A DNA stretch of 64,000 nucleotides from positions 2,700,001-2,764,000 of the forward strand of contig JAEMBT020000009.1 in the NCBI GenBank assembly GCA_018873245.2, given 5' to 3'. The notes below the pieces were generated by a model. That model was not told the origin of the DNA. It ran no database searches and worked only from the letters and a program-made list of their open reading frames with translations. The DNA comes from Archegozetes longisetosus (taxonomy: Eukaryota; Arthropoda; Arachnida; Sarcoptiformes; Trhypochthoniidae). Within the stretch, counting starts at the first letter, position 1; each line of letters starts with the position of its first letter. This document shows positions 52,653-63,709 of the stretch, piece by piece. Made by a program: the position numbers and the translations under genes.

Positions 52653-55597
52653 ATTCGCGACCAATCTTCAAATTCATTAATATTCCCGTTACTGTACAAA
52701 ATTCATCTCCGGTGCATGCTTTCATCGATACTGGTAGTACAATCAGTATCATATCATATAAGCTTGCACAAACTCTACACCTTTCAGTCATTCCTGGTTC
52801 TTCCATTCCTGTTCGCCAAATAAACAGCATTACACGAAGCATTGGTCGCATTCAAACAAATTTAACGATTAACAATGAAACCAAATCTGTCACGCTACAT
52901 GCCATGGAACACTTCGCGTACCCACTCCTTATTGGCCTTGATATCGCTGAGTCTTTCGACTTACAAGTCGATATCAAGAATAAAAGAGTCTACCGTCGCA
53001 GCGCCCCCAAGAAATATCGATTCGTGGCATATCATTTAGACGTGGAGCAAAACAACTCTCTTAATGCGCTCCTTCAAAATCATACAGAAACCTTTAGTCA
53101 ACACGAAACAGACATCGGTCGCATCCAAATCGCGAGACACCATATATCGACAGTCTCGCATCCACCCATCTCTCTCCGTCCTTATCGGCGTCCACAGTCA
53201 GATTATGACGAAATCCGACGCCAGATAATCGACCTTAAGGAGAAGGGTCATGTTAGGGATAGCGACAGTCCTTGGGCCTTTCCGGTCACATTAGTACCGA
53301 AAAAGGATGGCACCAAGCGTCTTTGTGTAGACTATCGTCGTCTAAATGAAATCACCATCGATGATCGCATGCCAATGCCGAACATTCAAGAAGTGCTTGA
53401 TCGACTTCAAGGTGCCAAGTATTTTACCACCCTTGACATCGCATGGGGGTATTGGCACATTGAAATGGCCGAGGAAAGCATTCCAAAGACGGCATTTGTC
53501 ACGAATGAGGGTCATTACGAATGGTGCGTTATGCCATTTGGTCTCAAAAATGCACCTGCGACTTTTCAACGCATTATCCAGAAGGTTCTCGGATCACTAC
53601 TTTACCGCGGAGTGATTAATTATTTCGACGACATCATCATATATTCATCTACTTTTGATGAACATATCAACCTTCTAGATGAAGTGTTCAAGCGCCTTAA
53701 AGATAATAACATAAAACTCAAACTTTCAAAATGTTATTTCATCAAACCAGAGGTTGAGTACTTGGGGCATCTAGTTAGCCACAACTCCATAAAGCCATCT
53801 CCTTCCAAGACTGAAGCAGTTGCAAAATTTCCAGCTCCTACGAATCTTCGGGAAGTCAGACGTTTTCTTGGTCTTGCCGGATATTATCGCAGATTCATCA
53901 ATAAATTCAGTCTCATATCAAAACCACTGACAGAGCTGACGAAAAAGAATATACCTTTCCATTGGGGACACCATCAACAACAAGCTTTCGAGACTCTACG
54001 AACTGCTCTCACAAGAACACCTGTACTGACCATTTTTGATCAGTCTAAGCCCTGCATCCTTTATACCGACGCGTCCCGTGTTGGTATCGCTGCTATTCTT
54101 GTACAAAAGGACGAACAGGGTCTGGAGCATGTTATATCTTACTTCTCTCGTAGTTTAAATGACTCGCAAGCTAATTACACTAGTTCTGAATTAGAGTGTC
54201 TCGCCGTCATTGAAGCTGTCGAACATTTCGAAGTCTATCTCGACAAACCATTCACTGTCATCACTGACCACAGCGCCCTTAAATGGCTTTTCTCCATCAA
54301 AAAGCCATCAGGCAGGCTTTACCGCTGGTCAGTTAAATTATCAAGCAAGACATATCAAATAGTTCATCGGGCAGGAAAATCACAACAACATGTGGATGCA
54401 TTATCTCGAGCACCAGTCTGTCTTCATTTAACCTGTGAACAGATAACATCAGCGCAGCAATCGGCCGACATGTCTTTTGTAAAGCACCCCGTCATTCGTC
54501 ACAACGTTATAACCATCAAACATCGGGGACTTCACAAAGCTGTCATTCCGATAACCCTCCGCTCTACTCTGCTCACTACGTTTCATGAAAACCATGGCCA
54601 CCCCGGTATCAACAAGACTATTAAACTTGTGACACCGCACTACTGGTGGCCCGGTGTAATTACAGACATTAAACGACATGTCCGATCCTGTAGTTCATGT
54701 CAACTCGCAAAGCACTCGCATCAGCCTACGGCTGGTAAATATGTGATTCCAGAACCCGTACTGGAGCCATTTGAGGTGGTAGGTCTAGATTCAATTGTTC
54801 TCGGACCCGCAGCCAACAATACCAAACACAAGTATGTTCAGGTTTTAGTGGACCATCTCACCCGCTATGTCTGGGCATTTCCGACAGTGAAAAATACTAC
54901 AACAACTATTATAACCGTACTTTTAAATCTCTTCCGCTCTGTCCGACCATTTCGCAGAATTATCACAGACAATGCAAAGAATTTTACAAGTCGTGAGTTC
55001 GAAAAATTCCTTAAAGACAATCGTATCCGCCATTCGCTTACGTCCAGCTATCATCCTGAATCAAATGGCATTACCGAACGCGCTAACGGTACCATAATGA
55101 CTTCACTCCGTGCCTCCCTAATTGCCAATCCGAAAAGGAAGTGGTCGACTCTCCTCCGGGACGTCGTGCGTCACTATAACAACACCCCACATGATATTAC
55201 CGGGTTTTCGCCTTCATACCTTCTGTTCGGCGTCGACAACTCGCCGCGGTTCGCGTCCACAGCTATAAATGTAGAGGCTGCTCGCAAACTCGCCATCGAA
55301 CGCACTGAACCAGCTCAACGTCGTCGGAAGTTACGGCACGATGCAAAACATCCAGGAACCGAATTCAGTGTCGGCGACTTAGTCACAAGAAAATTCGCTG
55401 ACAACCACCCCTCATTAATAAAGACGTCACCACGCAGTGAAGGGCCACTAATCATCGTTGAAAAACATTCACCCGTTACTTATGGCGTAGCAAAAGAGCC
55501 TAATGGGCCGATTTCACGAGCTCACATCTCCCAACTTCGCCGTTTTGTTTCCCGTGAACAAAACCCTTCAACGACGGGGGAATGTGACGAACTTTGA
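52589..55597 (+). CDS. gypsy Pol polyprotein: protease, RT, RNase H, integrase
   Basis: Open from after TAA at 52586-52588 to TGA at 55595-55597, overlapping gag by 64 nt. It has no usable ATG at the start, so it needs frameshifting. Protease: HAFIDTGSTISII at 52715. RT: LCVDYRRLNEITIDDRMPMP and YFDDIIIYSS (53621, catalytic DD). RNase H: LYTDAS (54060), SSELECLAVIEAV (54183) and VITDHSALKWL. Integrase: HHCC zinc domain (HENHGHPG ... CSSCQ, 54588-54700), catalytic Asp in GLDSIV and TDNAKNF, and Glu in GITERANG with D-X35-E spacing, then a GPY/F-like module (RSEGPLIIVEKHSPVTY). No chromodomain. All catalytic residues visible are present and no stop or shift was found. Confidence 0.93.
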   Translation, partial: HFGRTDFEYGSARGSSPSFKLNSRPIFKFINIPVTVQNSSPVHAFIDTGSTISIISYKLAQTLHLSVIPGSSIPVRQINSITRSIGRIQTNLTINNETKSVTLHAMEHFAYPLLIGLDIAESFDLQVDIKNKRVYRRSAPKKYRFVAYHLDVEQNNSLNALLQNHTETFSQHETDIGRIQIARHHISTVSHPPISLRPYRRPQSDYDEIRRQIIDLKEKGHVRDSDSPWAFPVTLVPKKDGTKRLCVDYRRLNEITIDDRMPMPNIQEVLDRLQGAKYFTTLDIAWGYWHIEMAEESIPKTAFVTNEGHYEWCVMPFGLKNAPATFQRIIQKVLGSLLYRGVINYFDDIIIYSSTFDEHINLLDEVFKRLKDNNIKLKLSKCYFIKPEVEYLGHLVSHNSIKPSPSKTEAVAKFPAPTNLREVRRFLGLAGYYRRFINKFSLISKPLTELTKKNIPFHWGHHQQQAFETLRTALTRTPVLTIFDQSKPCILYTDASRVGIAAILVQKDEQGLEHVISYFSRSLNDSQANYTSSELECLAVIEAVEHFEVYLDKPFTVITDHSALKWLFSIKKPSGRLYRWSVKLSSKTYQIVHRAGKSQQHVDALSRAPVCLHLTCEQITSAQQSADMSFVKHPVIRHNVITIKHRGLHKAVIPITLRSTLLTTFHENHGHPGINKTIKLVTPHYWWPGVITDIKRHVRSCSSCQLAKHSHQPTAGKYVIPEPVLEPFEVVGLDSIVLGPAANNTKHKYVQVLVDHLTRYVWAFPTVKNTTTTIITVLLNLFRSVRPFRRIITDNAKNFTSREFEKFLKDNRIRHSLTSSYHPESNGITERANGTIMTSLRASLIANPKRKWSTLLRDVVRHYNNTPHDITGFSPSYLLFGVDNSPRFASTAINVEAARKLAIERTEPAQRRRKLRHDAKHPGTEFSVGDLVTRKFADNHPSLIKTSPRSEGPLIIVEKHSPVTYGVAKEPNGPISRAHISQLRRFVSREQNPSTTGECDEL
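52643..52649 (+). promoter_or_regulatory. Programmed -1 frameshift site U_UUA_AAC
   Basis: TTTAAAC placed in the gag frame as T TTA AAC, directly followed by the gag stop TAA at 52650. Pol is in the -1 frame, open from 52589. This is one of the most efficient known slippery heptamers, in exactly the right phase. No obvious downstream pseudoknot was identified by eye. Confidence 0.75.
55575..55582 (+). promoter_or_regulatory. Polypurine tract of the gypsy element
   Basis: CGGGGGAA immediately before the 3' LTR, the expected place of plus-strand DNA priming. It overlaps the end of pol. Confidence 0.55.
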
Positions 55598-56017
55598 CTC
55601 TTACTAGTGACTCTTACTCTGACTCTTACTCTGACTCTTACTCTGACTCTTACTCTGACTCTTACTTTAACACTATCGTTGATTCTATCGTTGACGACAT
55701 AGTTTCAAAATAACTGGCCTCTAGTAAGGCATTGTTTATGAGTCATTATATATATATATAAGGCTATTGTAAATTCATTCTTGGCATCATTATCAATAAA
55801 GACTTTGTAGGGAAAACTTGTCTTTTCTTTTTTTAATAGCTATACATATCTGATAGAAGATTGCTGGATAAGCAATTTCTATCAGATATCCCTTTTGCCC
55901 CAAACTTCCACCAAAAGTAGATAATAAGTTGTGCCCTCATCCCACCGGCTAAATCAATTATTGGTTTACCGGTGATTAACGAATTAATTCGCGTCGTAAG
56001 CACTAAAATTCGTTACA
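55583..56017 (+). repeat. 3' LTR of the gypsy element
   Basis: 435 bp, no differences seen from the 5' LTR. The pol stop codon lies 15 nt inside it. Confidence 0.95.
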
Positions 56018-56385
56018 AATTTAATCTTAACAAAAGTTACGAAATTATATACTTTTTACTTGATTTAATAGCATTTAGTAATTTTGTGTTGCATTTTATT
56101 ATATTTTTAATGAATTAATCAAGTATAAAGTAGTCAACTTCTCAATAAGATTAATGAAACTACTCTTACCCCAAAGATCTAATTTATGTGAAATAACTGG
56201 TTCCTAGAACTATCCCAAAATACTTTTCTCATTTGGACAATTATGATTATTTGTTAGGTTAAAATATCTGTGGAATGTGGGACAAATGGGTCCCACATCG
56301 AGGGCTTGCATATTGCGGGACAAAACCACTTAATGAGGGATGCCCGCACCATAAGAGATGTCTGGTCACCCTGATTCACCCAATG
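56018..56385. repeat. Left flank of duplicon C (right part)
   Basis: Continuation of the repeat that begins at 50066, collinear with about 38715-39076 upstream of chitinase copy A. Confidence 0.8.
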
Positions 56386-56515
56386 AAGCACGCAAACAAT
56401 CGTAGTGATACTTGAATGAGCAAACTATAAACTTGACAAGCAAATTAATTTTATTATAACTTTATTCAATTAAATTTCTTTTGTCAGTTGGAGAGAAATG
56501 ATTAATTGCTAAATA

Positions 56516-57818
56516 TTATTCACAGCGATAAGTATCCGGATTAGGACCTTTACGGAACAATCCATAATTAGCTGCTCTTATAAGTGGTCTATCAATTGCA
56601 CAACAGGTGCGGTTGATGTCGTCTTGACTGATTTCCCAAATAAAAATTCCACCGAAACCATTATCACGAACCCATTCGGCTTTTCTGATGAGAGAAAATA
56701 TTTAAAATTCACTAAACGTTAGGAAATCATAAAACTAATTCATTGTTTACTGCTTTATTCTGTTCGCGTCATCATAACCAACCCATTGATCGCCTTTATA
56801 AGCAATCGATCCATCAGGATGCACATACTCTTTAATCCAATCTTTAGTCTCGATATTAGAGCAAATAGTTGAGTATGGTTGTGTACTGCTGGCAGTGACT
56901 GGCGCTCCGATTCCGTGTTGGTTCGGGTCTAGTAATGTAAATGATACTCCATAAAAGGGAACACCCATTAATAGTTTGCTTTTGGTTATATGTGTTAGCC
57001 ACCAGTTCATTGTATTTTTGGACCAATCGAAACCCGAATGATGGCCTGTTTTTCCGGCCCACATCCCGGCATTATCGTAGGTCATGACATTTACGTAATC
57101 AAGAGAACTAAATTTGATCATCAATTAAGTGAACAAATATGCTTAAGTCAATTAAATTCTTTTGAATTCCTTAATACCTATTTAACACAGAGTAGTCATA
57201 AGCCACATCTGCCACCGATTGGCCACTATTTACTGCCACAGACAATGATAGTTTAGGTTCTTGTCTATCAAATGAAGCTCTGAGTTCCTGATCAAAAATA
57301 TTTATTCTTAATGTTCTATCAAAATCAATTTTTCAAATTTAGATTACCTGAAGAAGTGATGAGAAGTTTTGTTTATCAGTTTTAGGACCAGCCTTACAGT
57401 CTGATTGCCAGCAAACTGGGAATTCCCAATCCAGATCTAGACCATCAAATCTGTATTGCTTCAGAAATTGAGTCGATTGTTGAACAAAATCAGCTCTTGA
57501 TTGGGAGTTAGATACCATACGAGAATACTTATCCCCAGCGCTATCGGTTCAACCACCCAAAGCCAGGATGATCTTCAAATTAGAATTGACTGATTTGAGA
57601 TCATGGACTTTTCGGACAATATCCACTTCAATACTAGTGTCATTGAATCTTATTAGCAGCGAGTTTTGATCTAATATCGCGAATGAATAGTGAATATGGG
57701 TGCATAGATTGGGATCTATGCTATGGATGGGCTGATTGTGCATCCAATAACAGACTATTCTTTGTTCACAATGAACTCGGATTAACATCAGGAGTAAGGA
57801 AAACACTTTCAATAACAT
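56516..57818 (-). pseudogene. GH18 chitinase, copy C (one nonsense codon)
   Basis: Same four-exon structure as copy B: 57348-57818, 57178-57287, 56751-57107, 56516-56684. Splice sites are intact, including the GTATTA donor lost in copy A. In exon 1, codon 90 (Trp in LALGGWA) is TGA (plus-strand 57549-57551) and the next codon is also changed. All downstream catalytic and fold motifs are present. It produces at most an 89-residue truncated protein. Coding and proximal flanks resemble copy A, the distal right flank copy B. Confidence 0.88.
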
Positions 57819-57920
57819 TGTTCTCGTATAGTGCAGTCTGAGATACTGTAAGAATAATACTTTAAATATCACTACTTACTATCAATACTTTAAACAATAG
57901 TGAAAAAAGAAGTTATCTCG

Positions 57921-57929
57921 CCTTTTATA
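57921..57929 (-). promoter_or_regulatory. TATA box of chitinase copy C
   Basis: TATAAAAGG on the minus strand, 103 bp upstream of the ATG, as in copies A and B. Confidence 0.6.
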
Positions 57930-58738
57930 CTTGTTAGGATTGAAAGAAATTTAGGCTAAAGTCAAAAAATAATCAGTCGGTTACTAATGTTTACAAGAAA
58001 CAATTTTCAAAAAACCTACTCATTCCGAATAGGTTATCAGAAAACTTACTTCCAGTAAAGTATGAGCAGTAGATTATAATTTTTATCAGATTTCACACTA
58101 TTGCAAAGTTATTGCATTAATTACGAAATAGAATGCTTTGAATGAAGAAAAGTATTCTTTCGGTTGTTATCAGTTCTGTATTGAACAAACTTTTGACTGA
58201 TATTCTATTGAACTTGAAATCAAAGTATCAGAAAAACATATTGCAAACACATAAACATTGGACTAGTCAACTGACAAATAACACTTGTATTCGTAAACAA
58301 TCATCTGACGCAAACAGTAATCTTAATCCTCATTTAATAAGATAAATGATATTCTTGGTCTTATCTATCGATCATTTTTTCATAAAATAGAATTCAGATC
58401 AAAACATTTTTATTGGAAATTGTGATCTAGTAGTTCTTAGATTTTCTAGTGGCTTCAGAATCAATGAAATGATGTCACTTTCCATCTGATCACAGTTCAA
58501 GTGGCAGATCAGTAGAAAATTTTTAATCAACGATTTTCTGGGAAAGGATTGTTGCAGTTCAGTAAAATTCACAAAATATTTACATAAACATTAATCTTAA
58601 AGATTAACACAAATTAGGTTTCAAGTTGAGTTTTAATAAAAGTTTGAATCATTCAAATATTATTATGAGTATATATTATAAGTAATGTTACGATCAGTCC
58701 TAGTTCTTTTGGGGTTTGGTTTGGGTTTGGGTTTGGGT

Positions 58739-59469
58739 CAGGGCTCTCAGTTTTCGCTTGTTTCTTGCACTTTTCGTACTATCGAACAAAAAAGTTGTTC
58801 GATAGTTGTACGAACAAAACTTATGCAAAATCTGCGCAAAATTTGCGCAAAATTGCGCAAAATATTTTGTCAAAATAAGTTTGCTTAAGTGTAGCGTCAC
58901 TTGATGCTCATTTAAAAATTAAAAGTTATTTGAATTCAAATAACTTAAATTGTATTTCATTTTATCCTCTACGAGAAATGCGCCAAAACATGACAACGGA
59001 AATTTTGTACCCCAATATTTCTAATTCTAATAATTCTAATGATGTCGAAAATTTAGAGGTAGAGTCTGAAACTGAATTTGAAACTCTCTATAACAATTAA
59101 TTTAATTATATTGTAATTGAATAACATTTTTTACATATAAATTGTGGAATCAATTAACTTTCTGAAATAAAATGTTATCATAGATTTCTAAGCGAATAAA
59201 ATTTTTATATAGTATAATGATTTTCGTATATAATTTGTGCTCAATATTATATCACAAAAATAGAGATGCGGTTTATATTAAGAGATTAAGAGGTTTATAT
59301 TAAAAATTATGTATCGATCAAAAGTTTAAAAACTGTATTCAACTTTTGAAAAATTTTGAATACTAGTGTATATCATATCATTATATCAATGTATCGTATT
59401 ATTCAATATATCGATAGAGCCCTATCGAAATGCGCAAAATAATAAATTTGCGCTTAACTGAGAGCCCTG
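58739..59469. mobile_element. hAT-type element, 731 bp, in duplicon C
   Basis: Ends CAGGGCTCTCAG in inverted orientation and an 8-bp target duplication GTTTGGGT (58731-58738, 59470-59477). Duplicon B carries the empty site (GGGTTTGGGC near 48560). It contains GCGCAAAAT tandem units near the left end, a CTATCGAACAA hairpin (about 58778-58806) and a short Asn/Glu-rich frame with no identifiable transposase domain. Confidence 0.85.
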
Positions 59470-60181
59470 GTTTGGGTCTGAGTTTAGAAATTTGTTTTGT
59501 TCTGGTTTGGTTTTGGTTTTAAAGAGAATTTTCCAGTTTGGCTTTATTGAATTTTTGAAAACCAAAAACCATTTGTTTTGTTTACCCTATAGACAAATTT
59601 TGAATATTGAAGTTTGAAAACTTATGTGAAGCTGTAAACATGTACACGAAAATCATTTAGAATTCAATCATTAGTATAAGTTATTTTTATAGAAAATTGA
59701 TGACTTGTTTGTATATAATATCGATATCAGATGAAGAAAATATAAAATAAAGTACTACAATTACCAGTAGACTAAATATATACAATAAAATGGATTTGAG
59801 TTTCTTAAAATTGATATTTTTATTAAAAATACATTTTAAAAAATACACTATATTTCGTTTTAATTAAAGCAAATTTAAAAATCATTAAATTTTAATTAAA
59901 AGTACACCTTACTCTATTGAAAAATAAAATTGATTTAACACTAAAAAATCTTCTATTGAGATCAAGATGTGAATTGAGTCCACGCTTGGTCACTATGCCT
60001 TTAGTTGTGAAAAGATTAGATCATTAAAAGAATAGATTATTTTAGTCCAAACATTATTGCTTTAATTAAAATTTCATGTATTTTGATAAATAAAAATTTG
60101 TATCTAATTTTTTGTTTGGTTTTGGGTTTGGTTTCGATTAAGAAATCACAGTTTGGTTTGGGTCGAGTATTGAGAACTATA

Positions 60182-61999
60182 GTCGAGCCGGCAAAAGATG
60201 AGCAAAAGTGGGCTGTAGTCAGTTTTAAGTGAATACACCTTCAATCAATCAGAGTGAAAATATGTAACATAGTAATAGAGAGGCAAATTCAAAAATGTAA
60301 AGTCATCACATGTTATTTTGTTAAAATGAATGCCTTATTTGATTTTACGATAATTTTGACAGTATTTGTTGTTTTGATTGTTGTGAGTTATGCTAGAAAA
60401 GGACAGACAATACATTCTCAGTCACGCGAGATTGTTTTCAATGTATACAGCTATTTCAAACAACAAAAAAGTATTTATCGTGGGACTGAATTAAAAATGT
60501 TCAATGATGTTGCAAAAATAACAGCAGAGGCCACAAAGATATCAAATGCATCGATCAGAAGAATTGTAACTGAAGGGAAATCAGGAGTAGGATTTGTTAC
60601 TCCAGGAAAAGTTAGGCCACATGGGGAGAAAATCATACCTGATGCGATTGATCTCAACGCTATCAGAAACCACATGATCAGTTTCTACGAAAACGGTAAA
60701 CTACCAAAAATTGCAGAACTTTTACTGAAGGTTAAAGAGGATACGGTACAATTTCATGATAGGATAGGAAAAACTAAATTGCGTGAAATAGTAAAAAATG
60801 ACTTAGGGTATAGATTTTTGAAATCTAGGGAAGTTTCGAGAAAAGTTTTAATGGAAAGAACTGACATTGTTGTGCTGCGAAGAAAATACCTTAAAGGATT
60901 ACATAAAGTTAGAAAAAACGACCCCAATGCATGCATTGTTTGGCTTGATGAAACTTGGGCGAATTCCAGTTTAAAATTAAAAAAAAGTCTGGTTTAGTAA
61001 CGATTGTAATCTGGAAATTCCAAGTGGTCAAGGAGGACGTGTAATTATTGTACATGCTGGTGGTAAAAGTGGCTTCGTCCCAAATGCGTTAATGCATTTT
61101 CGTACAAAAATCGTTGATAGTGATTATCATAGTTCAATGAATGGTGAAGTTTTTGTAGATTGGTTCAAAAACAAATTGGTTGTTAACATTCCTCCAAATT
61201 CAATTATTATCGTGGATAACGCACCATATCATTCGGTTCAAATCAATAAATCTCCAACTTCAAGAAATGAAGAAATGAGATTCAAAACTGGCTTAAGATG
61301 AATATTATCCCTTATAATAACAAACTTGTTAAATCTGAGTTACTTGAACTAGTCAAGAAGAGCACTATAACAAAAGAGTACAAAATCGATAAAATAGCGA
61401 AGGAATCTGGTCATTAAGTTATTCGTCTACCTCCATACTATTGTAACCTAAATCCTATCGAAATGATTTGGGCTCAAGTCAAACGTTATATTGGAGAAAG
61501 GAATCTTAATTTTAAAATTTCTGAAATTAAATCTTTAGTAGAAGATGCGGTTTCTAAAATTACTGTTGAGAATTGGGTTAAATATGCAGTATGTATAGAG
61601 AATTAGAAAAGTATTATTGGGATCTCGATTATCTAGTCGACGAAATTGTGGACCGCTTTGTGATAAATCTCGAGTCTGAGTCTAGTGAAGAATCTGGAGG
61701 TGAATCTAATGATGAATCTGAATTGATGGAAGTGGCAGACTCTAGTGATGTTTCGTGGTTGATGAATTCAGCTACAGGCATGAGTGTGGTTTAATTTGCA
61801 AATGCTCGAATTAGTCTGTACTTAGTTTTTGTAATTTCGATCTCAATTAAATAATTGATATCTCAAAACTTATTTCATTTCACTAAAAGTTAAATATAGC
61901 GCCTTAGTTATTAACTCGTAATCTTGTTTATGATTTTGATTGGTTATAGGAGGAGCTTGCTATTAATGCCCATTTTTGCTCATCTTTTGCCGGCTCGAC
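60182..61999 (+). mobile_element. TA-flanked Tc1/mariner-superfamily element with wide DDE spacing (Sailor-like)
   Basis: 1,818 bp. Termini GTCGAGCCGGCAAAAGATGA, inverted, about 32 bp with one mismatch, and TA duplicated on both sides (60180-60181, 62000-62001). Duplicon B shows the same flank without it (GAGAACTAGTCGA at 49267-49279). One transposase gene, broken in a few places. Confidence 0.88.
60326..61794 (+). pseudogene. Transposase of the Sailor-like element (about three frameshifts, one stop)
   Basis: N-terminal region with ARKGQTIHSQSREIVFNVYS and an HTH (ITAEATKISNASIRRIV), then IVWLDETW (first Asp). An A run at 60979-60986 is one base long and shifts the frame; the next frame has PSGQGGRVIIVHAGG, then YHSSMNGEVFVDWFKNKL and IIIVDNAPYHS (second Asp). 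After another shift near 61290 come SELLELVKK, a stop at about 61417-61419, VIRLPPYYCNLNPIEMIWAQ (Glu) and, after a shift near 61590, an acidic tail ending at 61794. About 81-82 residues separate the second Asp from the Glu, far more than the 34 of Tc1/mariner, which matches the DD82E group as remembered. Confidence 0.75.
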
Positions 62000-62225
62000 T
62001 AGTCGACTACTCAGAGTTTTAATGGGAAAACGACTTTTAACTATCTATGAGTAGTTGGCTAGTAAACTTTATTTTGACATAACTGTACTAATCACTTTTG
62101 TTGCCCACTACGGATAGTTGCCTATAAATATGAATCAATGAGATAAGAAATATGAATCAACAACATAAGAAATATGCTTAATTATCTATTGCCTCATATG
62201 GTTTGCAATGAGTAACAACCGGTTG

Positions 62226-63709
62226 TATCCAGTTGATTCTTTTATTTTGAATTTCATTTTAATTATATTCTTTCACTTATGTTTATTTATATTAAAAAAA
62301 AGTGAGCATATGTTTCAATGAGAAAATAAGAATTTATTGCTATGACAAAACATATCAATTCTAACCTTAGTTAATAGGATTGGAATTTGAAAATTAAAAA
62401 ATATATAGTTTAATAGTGTTGTGTGCTTTACGTACAATGTTGTGTACTGCATAGCATCGTATCAGAAGTAACATAACTTCACTTTTTGTTCACTTTGATT
62501 AAATTGTTCATTAATTAATGTGTTAGAATGTTTAATAGTGTTAATAACAATGTTTAAAATAAAATTAAAGATTATCATTAATTGATTAAATTGAGCTTTG
62601 GAACAAATTTAAGTTTGTTATTTTAATAAAACTAAAGCGCAACTTTGAATGAGTTTTGCTCTTCTACATTCATTAAGCGATAACTAGTTGTCATTCTTTG
62701 TCAATCATATGCTAGTAAAAATCTCACACCAAAACGTTCCTATGTGAGCCGTTCCTGAAGTCATTCGAGCTCTCGAAGCAGGTCTAGAATTAATTTCAGA
62801 GCGGTCCACAAACTCCTCATTCAAGATCTCAATTAAAAGATAGACATTTAAAAGTTGATAGACAAAATAAATGTGAAGTTAAAAGGCAACAAATCCTGAA
62901 AAACTTTCTGAAACTCTTTGTTTCCCATTTCACTTCGAGTTCAAAGCAGAACTCTTTTACCGCAATTATTTTTCTGTTCTCAATATTTTTTAATTTTATT
63001 GACTGAATATTCAATTTGTTTATAAGACTAATTTGACTTCCAATCTAATAATCAATTATTTTATAACTCAAGACTTGTAACAAAATAGTTTTGTCTTAAA
63101 TTTATGCGATCCTTAAAGTTTTTTCTTTTCTAACTGAATGAATAGTAGTTAAAAGTAAGTCATTTTTGATCTATTTAATCAGGATCAGACTGATTATTTT
63201 GAAAATCCTTCAAAACTCTTAAGAATATCGACTTAATAAGTTTTAGGTCAACTCGTCGAATATCTATCGCTACAAACATTCTGTGGAGATTGAAGTCTAG
63301 TTATTATTTGCTTTCATTATGTTATGGTTGTTTATTATGTTACTTATCTTATTACTTTTATTTTTTTATTTAGTTTAGTAATAATTTGCTTACGAGAAAG
63401 GGCTTAGCTTATTATCGTCAAAATCATTTTTGATTTTATTTACTTCAATCGATATAATTTAAAGATATTTCATTATGAATTTAAATCATTTTACTATAAA
63501 CTAAATCCAATAAACAAAACATCAAATACTGTACATTTCAAATACATTTTGAAAATCAAAATAAACTCCAAACAAGTCAACTGAACTTAAAGGAACCTTA
63601 AAATATACTTAAGTTCAAAGTTTAATATGAAAATTGAATTGTTACAAAAATTTGACAAACTACTTTGGTTATTAAATATTTGAATATAAAAAAATTTCCA
63701 ATTTTCATC
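62226..63709. other. Spacer without recognisable features
   Basis: Similarity to duplicon B ends near 62225. No gene, RNA or repeat structure recognised up to zinc-finger paralogue 5. Short frames near 62829 lack motifs. Confidence 0.4.

Larger units (their letters stand above)
50532..56017 (+). mobile_element. Full-length Ty3/gypsy LTR retrotransposon, 5,486 bp
   Basis: Two 435-bp LTRs with no difference seen by eye, starting TGTGACGAA and ending TTCGTTACA, and a 4-bp target duplication AATT (50528-50531, 56018-56021). Order: LTR, primer-binding site, extra ORF, AT-rich spacer, gag, pol (protease, RT, RNase H, integrase), purine tract, LTR. The integrase is last, as in Ty3/gypsy. No envelope gene. 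It interrupts the repeat that precedes chitinase copy C. One indel in gag is the only coding defect seen. Confidence 0.95.

Noticed and set aside
51207-52851. Minus-strand frames inside the gypsy element (for example 52321-52851)
   Set aside because: Antisense shadows of the leader ORF, gag and pol; no motif of their own.
53346-53615. Second plus-strand frame within the RT region
   Set aside because: Out-of-frame shadow of pol.
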